Below, piece by piece: positions 32,478 to 43,517 of a stretch of DNA of 64,000 bases. The position numbers were made by a program, and so were the translations under genes. Each line of letters starts with the position of its first letter. Positions within the stretch are counted from its first letter, which is position 1. Source of the stretch: Siphonodentalium dalli (lineage: Eukaryota; Mollusca; Scaphopoda; Gadilida; Siphonodentaliidae); NCBI GenBank assembly GCA_032622095.1, contig CP136064.1, positions 277,663,614-277,727,613 of the forward strand, read 5' to 3'. Below the pieces are notes generated by a model. It was not told where the DNA came from. It saw only the letters and a list, made by a program, of their open reading frames with translations, and did no database searches.

Positions 32478-33255
32478 TAAGCCCCGGTTCCATATTCCCG
32501 ATTTTCTGTCCCGAATTAGTATATTCGGCACAAATTCGGGACCAGATGAAATCGGCAGCATTCGAGAGAATTATGGACGAGTTTTATTCCAAAAAGCCGC
32601 CGAATTATGACAAAATTTAATCGTCCCGAACATTGCCGAGTATTCCAGAATGCTTCCGAATATCTTCCCGAATGATCAAGAATTATCCCGAACTTTCGTG
32701 CGAGTGGCTGCCAAATTGCCCAGATTACTACCGACTTACACCGAATTGTTGCGGAATAACCCGAATCAATGCCGAACTGGTACCGAATTGATGCCAAATA
32801 GATACCGAATTGGTATTCAATTGCTGCCGAACGTCCCGAATCGATGCCGAATTTTGCAGATACACCGGATCTCAGTATAAAAGCAGCCATACATGGCGAA
32901 TTCGGGAATAACCTACCGAATACTGCCGACTACTCCAGAATATCTACCCGAATATTGCCGACTACTCCCGAATAGGTGCCGAATTGCTCCCGAATTTCTC
33001 CCGATGATTTACAAATCGGGAGTGATTCGGCTTGTTTCCCGATAGTTTTGAACATTTCAAAACTGTCGGGAGCGAGTCCAGAATTGTCCCGAATCGACCC
33101 CGATAGCACCGATATCCCCGATCATGTTCGGGGGTAAAAATTCACTGTCCCGACTCGTCCCGAACTTACTCCACGATTTTTGCAAAATTATGATTCGGGA
33201 GTCATTCGGGAACATTCGGGGTGGGAAATCGGGGATATGGAACCGGGTCTTTACA
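32478..33255. mobile_element. TIR element saturated with CCGAAT motifs
   Basis: CCCCGGTTCCATATTCCCGA at 32481 is mirrored by a GGGGATATGGAACCGGGT end at 33231-33249. Between them the motif CCGAAT, mostly in CCCGAAT or GCCGAATT form, or its reverse ATTCGG, occurs about forty times at irregular 10-20-base spacing. No ORF of note. Target duplication unclear. Confidence 0.65.
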
Positions 33256-33271
33256 GTACTTTTTCTATACC

Positions 33272-33368
33272 AAAAAATAATTAGATCGGAACCATCACAG
33301 CCCATTAATAAGAGGTCTTATAATTAGATCGGAACCATCACAGCCCATTAATAAGAGGTCTTATAATT
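33272..33368. repeat. 46-bp direct repeat, two copies
   Basis: TTAGATCGGAACCATCACAG and the following TTAATAAGAGGTCTTATAA are present twice in tandem. Confidence 0.85.
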
Positions 33369-34315
33369 AACTTGTAACTTGTAATTCGCGTCCTTGCTCC
33401 CATCACACAAAAGCAATAGATAATAAAGAGCGTTCTCAATTATGAGCTCAATTGTGACTTGTGATCATTTTCAACTTACTGTATATGTGTGGATGATTCT
33501 GTGGGTTATCACTATTCTTGAGTGACACTGATGGTGGTACACCTCCAGTTTTCATTTCAGATACTAGTAGTTCTTCTTTCTGCAGATATTTTTTTCCTTT
33601 ATTTTGTGGGAAAATTAATTATCTTGTATATTAAAAGCGAACAGTGTGCTCAAAGCTCGAAAGACCAAGCAAATGATTCCCAGTTAGCACGTTATTCATA
33701 AATTCAATTCAAGTTATTTCTGCTCATTATTGTACCAAATGTGACAGAATACAAGATAAATATTATGACATATATAACAGTAAATTCCGCATTAGGAATA
33801 CGTGAGTGTTTGTATTTTGATCAGTTTCTGTTCGGGTGATGATTTCAATCAGGCACAGTACACGTAAGCGGGGACCTTCAATATAGACAGCGATATCGAA
33901 AATTTAAACATAGCTGGGAATTGTCCAAACCTTCAAATTAAGCCATGGTTGTAATGTCACTGAAATTTGCTTTCAGAACCCAAATATCATCAGGTCAAAC
34001 ACCATGAATCTCATTTAGAATTCATTTTATCACATTAAATACTATATTTTCTTTCAGATAAGTTTTCGTCTTTAGTGCAACCCTGTACCAGCATAGATAT
34101 ATGTATATATATGTATAAATAATGTAAAACAGTCAATGGCAATCCAACAAGGGCCCCTGGTTCAAGGCTCGTTGGATTGCCATTGAAATTTTTGACATAA
34201 TAACTGAAAAATCACTGGTCTGATTATCATGGCCGCCTTTGGTATGATGATAGACCACCATGGGGAAAGGATATTGATCAATCATCACAGTCTGGGCTAG
34301 ACGAGGCTGCTGAGG
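33369..34315. other. BCL7 intron 1, nothing coding recognised
   Basis: AT-rich. A hairpin CAATGGCAATCCAAC / GTTGGATTGCCATTG lies at 34136-34184. Confidence 0.45.
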
Positions 34316-34715
34316 TTAACCCTTTACCCAACAGAAGGGCCCTGTGCCAATGCATTCTCTTATATATGCGAGTCGACCATAGGTCGCCTCGCATATATAA
34401 GAGAATGCATTGGCTTAACACATTAAAAATTATAAAATTGTTAAAGAATGTAAGAAAAAATGGTAAAAAGTGTTAAAAAAAGATTTTTTTTAGGCCAATG
34501 CATTCTCTTATATATGCGAGGCGACCTATGGTCGACTCGCATATATAAGAGAATGCATTGGCACAGGGCATAACTGTAACTATCACAATGTGGTCAAGGA
34601 GCCGGTTCCAATGATATCCATATTTGTATGGTTCTATTGAGACAGACCGAAGATATTTTAGGCTGTTGAAGCTTTATTTGGCCGGTTTTGGCCGGTTTGT
34701 TGGGTAAAGGGTTAA
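34316..34715. mobile_element. TTAA double-hairpin MITE, family A copy 1
   Basis: TTAA at both ends, inverted ends CCCTTTACCCAACA / TGTTGGGTAAAGGG, which fit piggyBac-type elements. Inside are two 67-bp hairpins (arms CCAATGCATTCTCTTATATA...), the second being the inverse of the first, separated by an AT-rich spacer, followed by a conserved GGCCGG-ending 170-bp tail. Confidence 0.88.
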
Positions 34716-35072
34716 AGCACCGGGGTCCGGGAATATTTTATTGTTATTTTATTATATTAATATAATAAAATAAAAAATTCTCTACTCCCTGTGGGTTAAA
34801 GCCCAACAGGGGTAAATATCAAGCTTGATCTCAGTTGAGGGATAACTCATTGTGCCATTCCGATCGATATATGGCCATAAAAGAATGAGAATTTTTTCAC
34901 GCACATTGAAACAATGAACACTCATACTGAAGCAATGACTCCATAAATCTGATATACATATTGCTGGTGTTTTCATCTACATGTATAAACTACTAGTGTT
35001 ATGGTACTTGTTGTACCTTGAACACTGTCCCAATGTTTCACATTATGATAAAACCACTGCTCCAAATTCCAG

Positions 35073-35131
35073 GGAAAAGAAATGGATAACAATAGGAGAT
35101 ACAACCATGAGGATATTCAAATGGATGCCAG
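35073..35131 (+). CDS. BCL7: BCL7 exon 2
   Basis: The acceptor AAATTCCAG ends at 35072 and the donor CCAG/GTGAGT is at 35131/35132. It reads W-EKKWITIGDTTMRIFKWMP and leaves one base for the next exon, where G/TG makes Val. This is the most conserved part of BCL7 (EKKWVTVGDTSLRI-KW-PV in the family). Its last 13 bases (AAATGGATGCCAG) and the first 9 intron bases are the founding unit of the 60-copy array that follows. Confidence 0.95.
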
Positions 35132-36438
35132 GTGAGTGGTAAATGGATGCCAGGTGAGTGGTAAATGGATGCCAGGTGAGTGGTAAATGGATGCCAGGTG
35201 AGTGGTAAATGGATGCCAGGTGAGTGGTAAATGGATGCCAGGTGAGTGGTAAATGGATGCCAGGTGAGTGGTAAATGGATGCCAGGTGAGTGGTAAATGG
35301 ATGCCAGGTGAGTGGTAAATGGATGCCAGGTGAGTGGTAAATGGATGCCAGGTGAGTGGTAAATGGATGCCAGGTGAGTGGTAAATGGATGCCAGGTGAG
35401 TGGTAAATGGATGCCAGGTGAGTGGTAAATGGATGCCAGGTGAGTGGTAAATGGATGCCAGGTGAGTGGTAAATGGATGCCAGGTGAGTGGTAAATGGAT
35501 GCCAGGTGAGTGGTAAATGGATGCCAGGTGAGTGGTAAATGGATGCCAGGTGAGTGGTAAATGGATGCCAGGTGAGTGGTAAATGGATGCCAGGTGAGTG
35601 GTAAATGGATGCCAGGTGAGTGGTAAATGGATGCCAGGTGAGTGGTAAATGGATGCCAGGTGAGTGGTAAATGGATGCCAGGTGAGTGGTAAATGGATGC
35701 CAGGTGAGTGGTAAATGGATGCCAGGTGAGTGGTAAATGGATGCCAGGTGAGTGGTAAATGGATGCCAGGTGAGTGGTAAATGGATGCCAGGTGAGTGGT
35801 AAATGGATGCCAGGTGAGTGGTAAATGGATGCCAGGTGAGTGGTAAATGGATGCCAGGTGAGTGGTAAATGGATGCCAGGTGAGTGGTAAATGGATGCCA
35901 GGTGAGTGGTAAATGGATGCCAGGTGAGTGGTAAATGGATGCCAGGTGAGTGGTAAATGGATGCCAGGTGAGTGGTAAATGGATGCCAGGTGAGTGGTAA
36001 ATGGATGCCAGGTGAGTGGTAAATGGATGCCAGGTGAGTGGTAAATGGATGCCAGGTGAGTGGTAAATGGATGCCAGGTGAGTGGTAAATGGATGCCAGG
36101 TGAGTGGTAAATGGATGCCAGGTGAGTGGTAAATGGATGCCAGGTGAGTGGTAAATGGATGCCAGGTGAGTGGTAAATGGATGCCAGGTGAGTGGTAAAT
36201 GGATGCCAGGTGAGTGGTAAATGGATGCCAGGTGAGTGGTAAATGGATGCCAGGTGAGTGGTAAATGGATGCCAGGTGAGTGGTAAATGGATGCCAGGTG
36301 AGTGGTAAATGGATGCCAGGTGAGTGGTAAATGGATGCCAGGTGAGTGGTAAATGGATGCCAGGTGAGTGGTAAATGGATGCCAGGTGAGTGGTAAATGG
36401 ATGCCAGGTGAGTGGTAAATGGATGCCAGGTGAGTGGT
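35119..36438. repeat. 22-bp array, 60 identical copies of the exon 2/intron 2 splice junction
   Basis: Each unit consists of AAATGGATGCCAG, the end of exon 2, joined to GTGAGTGGT, the start of intron 2. The span is 1320 bases, exactly 60 x 22, with no visible substitution. Copy 1 is the real junction; the other 59 lie in the intron. Every copy carries CAG/GTGAGT in the sense orientation. Reading on from exon 2 meets TAA at the end of the first unit. The unit is not a multiple of three, which keeps all frames of the minus strand open by chance. Confidence 0.97.
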
Positions 36439-36439
36439 T

Positions 36440-36839
36440 TTAACCCTTTACCCAATAGAACGGCCCTGTGCCAATGCATTCTCTTATATATGCGAGTCGA
36501 CCATAGGTCGCCTCGCATATATAAGAGAATGCATTGGCTTAACACATTAAAAATTATAAAATTGTTAAAGAATGTAAGAAAAAATGGTAAAAAGTGTTAA
36601 AAAAATATTTTTTTTAGGCCAATGCATTCTCTTATATATGCGAGGCGACCTATGGTCGACTCGCATATATAAGAGAATGCATTGACACAGGGCATAACTG
36701 TAACTATCACTATGTGGTCAAGGAACCGGTTCCAATGATATCCATATTTGTATGGTTCTATTGAGACATACCGAAGATATTTTAGGCTGTTGAAGCTTTA
36801 TTTGGCCGGTTTTGGCCGGTTTGTTGGGTAAAGGGTTAA
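36440..36839. mobile_element. TTAA double-hairpin MITE, family A copy 2
   Basis: Inserted right at the end of the 22-bp array; TTAA ends and both hairpins present. Confidence 0.88.
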
Positions 36840-37054
36840 CAGATATAGTCATAGTCATTCCAAGTGATGGTAAATTGATATGTAATAGAGTGCTCAGTAT
36901 TGGAGTGGTGAGAAGACAAAGGGCAATATGTGGATTCACCAAACACCATATTGTAAATATCAAAGTGTGTGTTGAAAATGTGACAATTAAAAATACCAGT
37001 ACGGTTAATTATATATGGAAAATCCATGAGAGAGGCTTTTTAAGCCCCAGATGA
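36840..37054 (+). CDS. Open frame of unknown nature in BCL7 intron 2
   Basis: After the MITE end an open frame reads DIVIVIPSDGKLICNRVLS...KHHIVNIKVCVENVTI...WKIHERGFLSPR and stops at 37052-37054. The composition looks protein-like (beta-rich) but there is no start codon outside the MITE and I recognise no family. Possibly a fragment of a gene cut by the MITE, or chance. Confidence 0.15.
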
Positions 37055-37214
37055 AAATTTTATAAAGTAGTTTGCAATTTTAATCTCAGTGAACAGAACA
37101 CATGTATATATCGGTACACGTATAGCCACAGGCCTGAAAATACGGTGCAGGATCACATCACCATCTTCACTATCTGTGAATGTAACTCTCGATCTAGGTC
37201 TCCCATAGCAGATG

Positions 37215-37310
37215 AGGCCATGCAGAATGAGGTCCCCAGAGGATGAATTTGGAGATGATAGCCCGTTCAGGTTGGTGTCACTAAATTCACCCTCTGGGGA
37301 CCTCTTTATG
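37215..37310. repeat. Palindromic repeat, family D
   Basis: Arms GCAGAATGAGGTCCCCAGAG and its inverse, CTCTGGGGACCTC, around a GATGATAGCC/TCAC centre; slightly degraded at the right arm. Confidence 0.75.
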
Positions 37311-37498
37311 CTGTACAGCTACATGTACATGTATATCAATGTAATACAATCAATTTGTTCAATGTACTTACTTTATGAGTTTCTTTCACATTATATATAA
37401 ATATTTCTCATTTTATATACTGTGGGAATGAACATTAAATGGGATGATAGTCAGCATAGTGTCAAAGAGGTCTGTGTTTGTTATTGACTGATTTCCAA

Positions 37499-37765
37499 TC
37501 TTGATAATGAATATGGTCAACTAATAAAAGTTTTCTTTATTTTACATTAATCTCGATAATGAACATGGTCAGCTATTAATAAAAGTTTTCTTTATTTTAC
37601 ATTAATCTCGATAATGAACATGTCAGCTATTAATAAAAGCTTTCTTTATTTTACATTAATCTCGATAATGAACATGTCAGCTATTAATAAAAGCTTTCTT
37701 TATTTTACATTAATCTCGATAATGAACATGGTCAGCTATTAATAAAAGTTTTCTTTATTTTACAG
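37499..37765. repeat. 55-bp tandem repeat, five copies, leading into the exon 3 acceptor
   Basis: The unit contains CTCGATAATGAACATG, GCTATTAATAAAAG and TTTCTTTATTTTAC. In the last copy TTTTAC is followed by AG, the exon 3 acceptor; in the others by AT. Each unit thus carries a branch-point-like CTATTAAT and the polypyrimidine tract of the real acceptor. Confidence 0.92.
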
Positions 37766-37788
37766 TGACTGATCAAGAATCACCACAG
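37766..37788 (+). CDS. BCL7: BCL7 exon 3, a 23-base micro-exon
   Basis: TTTTACAG/ before, CACAG/GTAAGC after. It reads TG-ACT-GAT-CAA-GAA-TCA-CCA-CAG: with the G from exon 2 it gives VTDQESPQ, matching the family's KW-PVTD. It ends on a codon border. Only one of three frames is open and it is the one required. Confidence 0.88.
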
Positions 37789-38249
37789 GTAAGCTTATTC
37801 ATAAATGCTCCAGTTAGTTAGATAAAATCTAGTGTGTGGGAATTGCATTTAGCATTAGAATTTATAGAATTTATAGCAGGTAAACATGTAAGACAGTGTG
37901 CTAATAATTTGTTTGACTATTTGACTATTCAGATAACAAATGATGGCGATCGATCTGTTTTATGTAATAGTTCACTATAAAATCATTCATTAGAAAGAAA
38001 TGTTTTGTCTTATACTATGCAGTTCCTAACTTTTGTGGGTTGATCCAAACTGTAGTGTTCATCGTGTGTCAAGTTGGGCAGTTCTACTCACGCTTGGGGG
38101 TGTTAGTATTCACACCCGTATATTGGAGTGGTTATTTATCCGTACCGACAGATGCATTTCGTTGTGCAGTATTTTCAGTCAACTGCACTGTATTATGTCA
38201 TCTGCATTTGGTAACAAAATATGACAAAGTGAAGTGCTTCGCTGATCTT

Positions 38250-38530
38250 TCCAATATCCTGATGGCAGAAATATGTATTTTAAAAAATGGACGAACTGAC
38301 AAAAAATCACCGAGGTGGTGACAAAGTTAATTTTTTTGGCCACATGCCTGGATGAAAATGAAAATTGTCCAATAAAAACATTTGAAACATACTTCAGGAA
38401 ATTAAATCCAGCATGTGGACGTCTCTGGCAGTACCCTAAACACAGTATCGAGGGATATCCTGGTGAAATATGGTTCCATAATAAGCCAGTAGGGCATGAT
38501 AAACTCTGTGTTTATATCAAATCTGAGTGA
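38250..38530 (+). pseudogene. Crypton-type tyrosine recombinase (DUF3504-like) relic
   Basis: At 38292-38352 a frame reads DELTKNHRGGD; after a shift near 38352 another reads NENCPIKTFETYFRKLNPAC, GRLWQYPKHS and EIWFHNKPVGHDKL (38360-38510). CPV--FE-Y--KLNP-C--LWQ-PK...VW--N-PVG is the signature of the Crypton/DUF3504 recombinase domain. The rest is lost; the 30-bp array starts directly after. The frame is broken and lacks the catalytic C-terminal part. Confidence 0.75.
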
Positions 38531-38565
38531 AAAAAAAACTCATATCCAAACGGTACACCAACCAC

Positions 38566-41500
38566 AGTATCCGTGTTACAGAATCTACAATCCTAAGTAT
38601 CCGTGTTACAGAATCTACAATCCTAAGTATCCATGTTACAGAATCTACAATCCTAAGTATCCATGTTACAGAATCTACAATCCTAAGTATCCGTGTTGCA
38701 GAATCTACAATCCTAAGTATCCATGTTAGAGATGGGCGGTACTCGGTATTTACCGTGCGGTATCGGTATCAGCGTAATACCGATTTACCGTACCGAATCA
38801 AAACTAAACATACCGACTTTTCGGTATTGAAATTATTCATGTGTTGCCAACTTGTGTGTCTTCGTATTGAGTAAAGTTTCTCAGTAAACAGTTTTGATTT
38901 GGTACTTTAATTAAAATTAATCTCAGAATTATACAAATCCATCAGACCATCACAAAGAACCCGACTGGTAAAAAGCAGCCACTTGATAAGAACTCAGCTG
39001 ACCGTGTCGGTGACCTGTTATCAGTTTGACAGACATTGAGCGAGCAAAAGGAATACACACTCACATATGGTTGACCTAGTTACGGGCCTAACAATCAATG
39101 CAGTTGTTAGAATAGATACACAGTGTATCAAAGAAGCTGTGATGTAACGTATTGTTACATTGTAACGTCGTCAATGACACACTGCCTGTCACTGTGTAAT
39201 GCCCAGGCGGTGGCAGTCCGTATAGCACGTGGCTTTGGCGACTTCAAAGACACCACAATGCAAGCGGCATTAACAGAAATAAGGTCCGATTTCATTTGTA
39301 CAGTGAATCATAATCTACTTTCACTTTCTAAAAATAGAACAGATCCATCAATTGATTAAATTCTAAGATTTATTTCGCGTTGCGGCTATTTATAGGGAGT
39401 TGTGAATTGTGCTCACTGATTACTACTCACAATTCTATTCACTCGCGAAAATGTTACGAAATTGACACGTTAGATATTGTAGCCATGCAATGATGCAATC
39501 TCTTATTCTTTTCAAAAGGGATGCGACGGCGTGCTTGTAAATCATCAAACAGATGTGTGAATATCACTTAATTGAATAATTGTGTAGGTCATTGTGTTGC
39601 CTCATTTAGCTGTTGTCACGAATGTAGTAAATCCGTGGGCATATATACATGCATATTGTTCAGTTAAAAACTTGAATTACCGCAATTTACCGGGAATATC
39701 TGCTCTGGTTTTGTAATTTAATAGCAATACCGATTACCGTACCGATACCGCAGTAAATCGACGAAAATTTACCGATACCGATACCGAGCTTGAAATTTCA
39801 ATACCGCCCATCTCTAATCCATGTTACAGAATCTACAATCCTAAGTATCCGTGTTGCAGAATCTACAATCCTAAGTATCCGTGTTGCAGAATCTACAATC
39901 CTAAGTATCCGTGTTACAGAATCTACAATCCTAAGTATCCGTGTTACAGAATCTACAATCCTAAGTATCCGTGTTACAGAATCTACAATCCTAAGTATCC
40001 GTGTTACAGAATCTACAATCCTAAGTATCCATGTTACAGAATCTACAATCCTAAGTATCCATGTTACAGAATCTACAATCCTAAGTATCCGTGTTACAGA
40101 ATCTACAATCCTAAGTATCCGTGTTACAGAATCTACAATCCTAAGTATCCGTGTTACAGAATCTACAATCCTAAGTATCCGTGTTACAGAATCTACAATC
40201 CTAAGTATCCATGTTACAGAATCTACAATCCTAAGTATCCATGTTACAGAATATACAATCCTAAGTATCCGTGTTACAGAATCTACAATCCTAAGTATCC
40301 ATGTTACAGAATCTACAATCCTAAGTATCCGTGTTACAGAATCTACAATCCTAAGTATCCGTGTTACAGAATCTACAATCCTAAGTATCCGTGTTGCAGA
40401 ATCTACAATCCTAAGTATCCGTGTTACAGAATCTACAATCCTAAGTATCCGTGTTACAGAATCTACAATCCTAAGTATCCGTGTTACAGAATCTACAATC
40501 CTAAGTATCCGTGTTACAGAATCTACAATCCTAAGTATCCGTGTTACAGAATCTACAATCCTAAGTATCCATGTTACAGAATCTACAATCCTAAGTATCC
40601 GTGTTACAGAATCTACAATCCTAAGTATCCGTGTTGCAGAATCTACAATCCTAAGTATCCGTGTTACAGAATCTACAATCCTAAGTATCCGTGTTGCAGA
40701 ATCTACAATCCTAAGTATCCGTGTTGCAGAATCTACAATCCTAAGTATCCGTGTTACAGAATCTACAATCCTAAGTATCCGTGTTACAGAATCTACAATC
40801 CTAAGTATCCGTGTTACAGAATCTACAATCCTAAGTATCCGTGTTACAGAATCTACAATCCTAAGTATCCATGTTACAGAATCTACAATCCTAAGTATCC
40901 ATGTTACAGAATCTACAATCCTAAGTATCCGTGTTACAGAATCTACAATCCTAAGTATCCGTGTTACAGAATCTACAATCCTAAGTATCCGTGTTACAGA
41001 ATCTACAATCCTAAGTATCCGTGTTACAGAATCTACAATCCTAAGTATCCGTGTTACAGAATCTACAATCCTAAGTATCCGTGTTACAGAATCTACAATC
41101 CTAAGTATCCATGTTACAGAATCTACAATCCTAAGTATCCATGTTACAGAATCTACAATCCTAAGTATCCGTGTTACAGAATCTACAATCCTAAGTATCC
41201 GTGTTACAGAATCTACAATCCTAAGTATCCGTGTTACAGAATCTACAATCCTAAGTATCCATGTTACAGAATCTACAATCCTAAGTATCCATGTTACAGA
41301 ATCTACAATCCTAAGTATCCATGTTACAGAATCTACAATCCTAAGTATCCGTGTTACAGAATCTACAATCCTAAGTATCCATGTTACAGAATCTACAATC
41401 CTAAGTATCCGTGTTACAGAATCTACAATCCTAAGTATCCATGTTACAGAATCTACAATCCTAAGTATCCATGTTACAGAATCTACAATCCTAAGTATCC

Positions 41501-42210
41501 GTGTTACAGAATCTACAATCCTAAGTATCCATGTTACAGAATCTACAATCCTAAGTATCCGTGTTACAGAATCTACAATCCTAAGTATCCGTGTTACAGA
41601 ATCTACAATCCTAAGTATCCGTGTTACAGAATCTACAATCCTAAGTATCCATGTTACAGAATCTACAATCCTAAGTATCCATGTTACAGAATCTACAATC
41701 CTAAGTATCCGTGTTACAGAATCTACAATCCTAAGTATCCGTGTTACAGAATCTACAATCCTAAGTATCCGTGTTACAGAATCTACAATCCTAAGTATCC
41801 ATGTTACAGAATCTACAATCCTAAGTATCCATGTTACAGAATCTACAATCCTAAGTATCCATGTTACATAATCTACGATCCTAAGTATCCGTGTTACAGA
41901 ATCTACAATCCTAAGTATCCGTGTTACAGAATCTACAATCCTAAGCATCCGTGTTACAGAATCTACAATCCTAAGTATCCGTGTTACAGAATCTACAATC
42001 CTAAGCATCCGTGTTACAGAATCTACAATCCTAAGTATCCGTGTTACAGAATCTACAATCCTAAGTATCCGTGTTACAGAATCTACAATGCTAAGTATCC
42101 GTGTTACAGAATCTACAATCCTAAGTATCCGTGTTACAGAATCCACAATCCTAAGTATCCGTGTTACAGAATCTACAATCCTAAGTATCCGTGTTACAGA
42201 ATCTACAATC
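38566..42210. repeat. 30-bp tandem array, about 85 copies, in BCL7 intron 3
   Basis: The unit is CTAAGTATCCGTGTTACAG plus AATCTACAATC. It is split by the hAT-like element 38727-39816: five copies lie before it and about eighty after. Variation is almost confined to two positions (CCGTG/CCATG and TTACAG/TTGCAG). As 30 is a multiple of three and no unit has a stop, both strands show long open frames that I do not consider coding. Confidence 0.95.
38727..39816. mobile_element. 1090-bp hAT-like element inserted in the 30-bp array
   Basis: The target duplication ATCCATGT (38719-38726, 39817-39824) is part of the array unit itself. The ends are TAGAGATGGGCGGTA and TACCGCCCATCTCTA, followed by GGTAT/ACCG-rich subterminal sequence. 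No transposase. Confidence 0.92.
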
Positions 42211-42425
42211 CTGAGCAGGGTAAATATCATCCCGTCACCGTGTTACAGAATCTACAATCCTAAGCAGGGTAAATATCAGCCCGTCACCGTGTTACAGAAT
42301 CTACAATCCTAAGCAGGGTAAATATCAGCCCGTTACAGAATCTACAATCCTAAGCTAAAGCGACATAAAACCCCAATCAATCAATCTACAATCCTAAGCA
42401 GGGTAAATTTCAGCCCGTCACAAAT
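42211..42425. repeat. 49-bp derivative of the 30-bp unit, about four copies
   Basis: CAGGGTAAATATCAGCCCGT is inserted in ACAGAATCTACAATCCTAAG units. This marks the right margin of the array. Confidence 0.85.
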
Positions 42426-42508
42426 AATGGCTGAAACAGGACATACACATGTAAGTCAGTCTCGTCCCTCTCTGTGTATCAGTGAGTTTCTGACAGGGAG
42501 AAAATAGT

Positions 42509-42615
42509 GAGAGCTTTTCGATGAATGGCAACAAGCCATATTTCCGACTAAATCATAAAAAGTTACCCATAATACTACTGTGGTTGAGGAGTCGATTATT
42601 TTGGGCATTTATGTA
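42509..42615. mobile_element. Single arm of fold-back MITE, family E
   Basis: Contains GAATGGCAACAAGCCATATT and GTTACCCATAAT as in the complete copies at 52618 and 60781. Confidence 0.7.
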
Positions 42616-42743
42616 AATTGTGAGAAATCCACTTCCAAATTGTGATACGATCACTCAAGACAGTGATTTATAAAACTACATTATTGAATGTTTTGTGACG
42701 TCATTCACTGGGAGGCACAACTGTTTCTGGTGCTACTCCATTG

Positions 42744-42880
42744 AGCATAGGCTCCAAGCCTTCAGTGTCTCACATAGGCTCCAAGCCTTCAGTGTCTCAC
42801 ATATGCTTCAAGCCTTCAGTGTCTCACATAGGCTCCAAGCCTTCAGTGTCTCACATAGGCTCCAAGCCTTCAGTGTCTCA
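42744..42880. repeat. 27-bp tandem repeat, five copies
   Basis: Unit CATAGGCTCCAAGCCTTCAG plus TGTCTCA; the third copy has CATATGCTTC. Confidence 0.9.
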
Positions 42881-42939
42881 CCATGTTACCTTCAATCAAC
42901 CACAATAACTTATGTTTTTCATCCAAACATTATTCTGGC

Positions 42940-43394
42940 TTAACCCTTTGAGTGCCAGGGGCCGATCTCATCGGCCCTAATTTACGGTCTGTAAAATCGA
43001 CCTGAAAAAAAAAATTGGGTTGAATTTTTTTCGGGTATGCTTAAGCATGCTATAGGCTATAGCGAATTTAAAAACAAACTGGATAACACCTTAGGGGCAT
43101 GTTATAACTCAAAACTATCACCAAGTATTCATAGTAATAATTTTGATGCCCATAAAAAACATAAGATTCCCTGGCACTAAACCTACTAAATATACCTGTT
43201 AAAGAATATAAGAAACAATTATTAAAATTGTAAAAAATTGTAAAAAATAATAACAAAAGATAAAAAATTGTTAGGCCAATGCATTCTCTTATATATGCGA
43301 GGCGACCTATGGTCGACTCGCATATATAAGAGAATGCATTGGCACAGGGTATATGGGTTGATACAAAAATCGGACCTAGCACTCAAAGGGTTAA
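42940..43394. mobile_element. TTAA element, family C, with one shared hairpin
   Basis: Ends TTAACCCTTTGAGTGCCAGG and CTAGCACTCAAAGGGTTAA, typical of piggyBac-like elements. It carries one copy of the same 67-bp hairpin (43274-43342) found twice in family A, but otherwise unrelated sequence. Confidence 0.88.
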
Positions 43395-43517
43395 AAAAGG
43401 AAATATGTTGTATAATATTAATTTTGATCCATTAGAGATTTCAAGTCCAGCCTATCCTTCCAAATATAAATATACTAATTATTTATCAAAAATACTTATC
43501 TCTTTTCATATCTGCAG

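Noticed and set aside
35043-36545. 500-codon minus-strand open frame with a 22-residue repeat
   Set aside because: It is produced by the 22-bp array, whose unit has no stop in any minus-strand frame; the array is intronic DNA derived from a splice junction.
36412-36600. Short open frames recurring at family A elements (also 46180, 54427, 59482)
   Set aside because: They are translations of the same hairpin MITE in several places.
38566-42210. CRISPR-like array of 30-bp repeats
   Set aside because: Repeats are directly adjacent without spacers, the genome is eukaryotic, and no cas gene is present.
39790-42230. Open frames of 693 (+) and 810 (-) codons with decapeptide repeats
   Set aside because: Both follow from a 30-bp stop-free unit. 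They lie in BCL7 intron 3, have no signal or flanking coding content, and exist on both strands at once.
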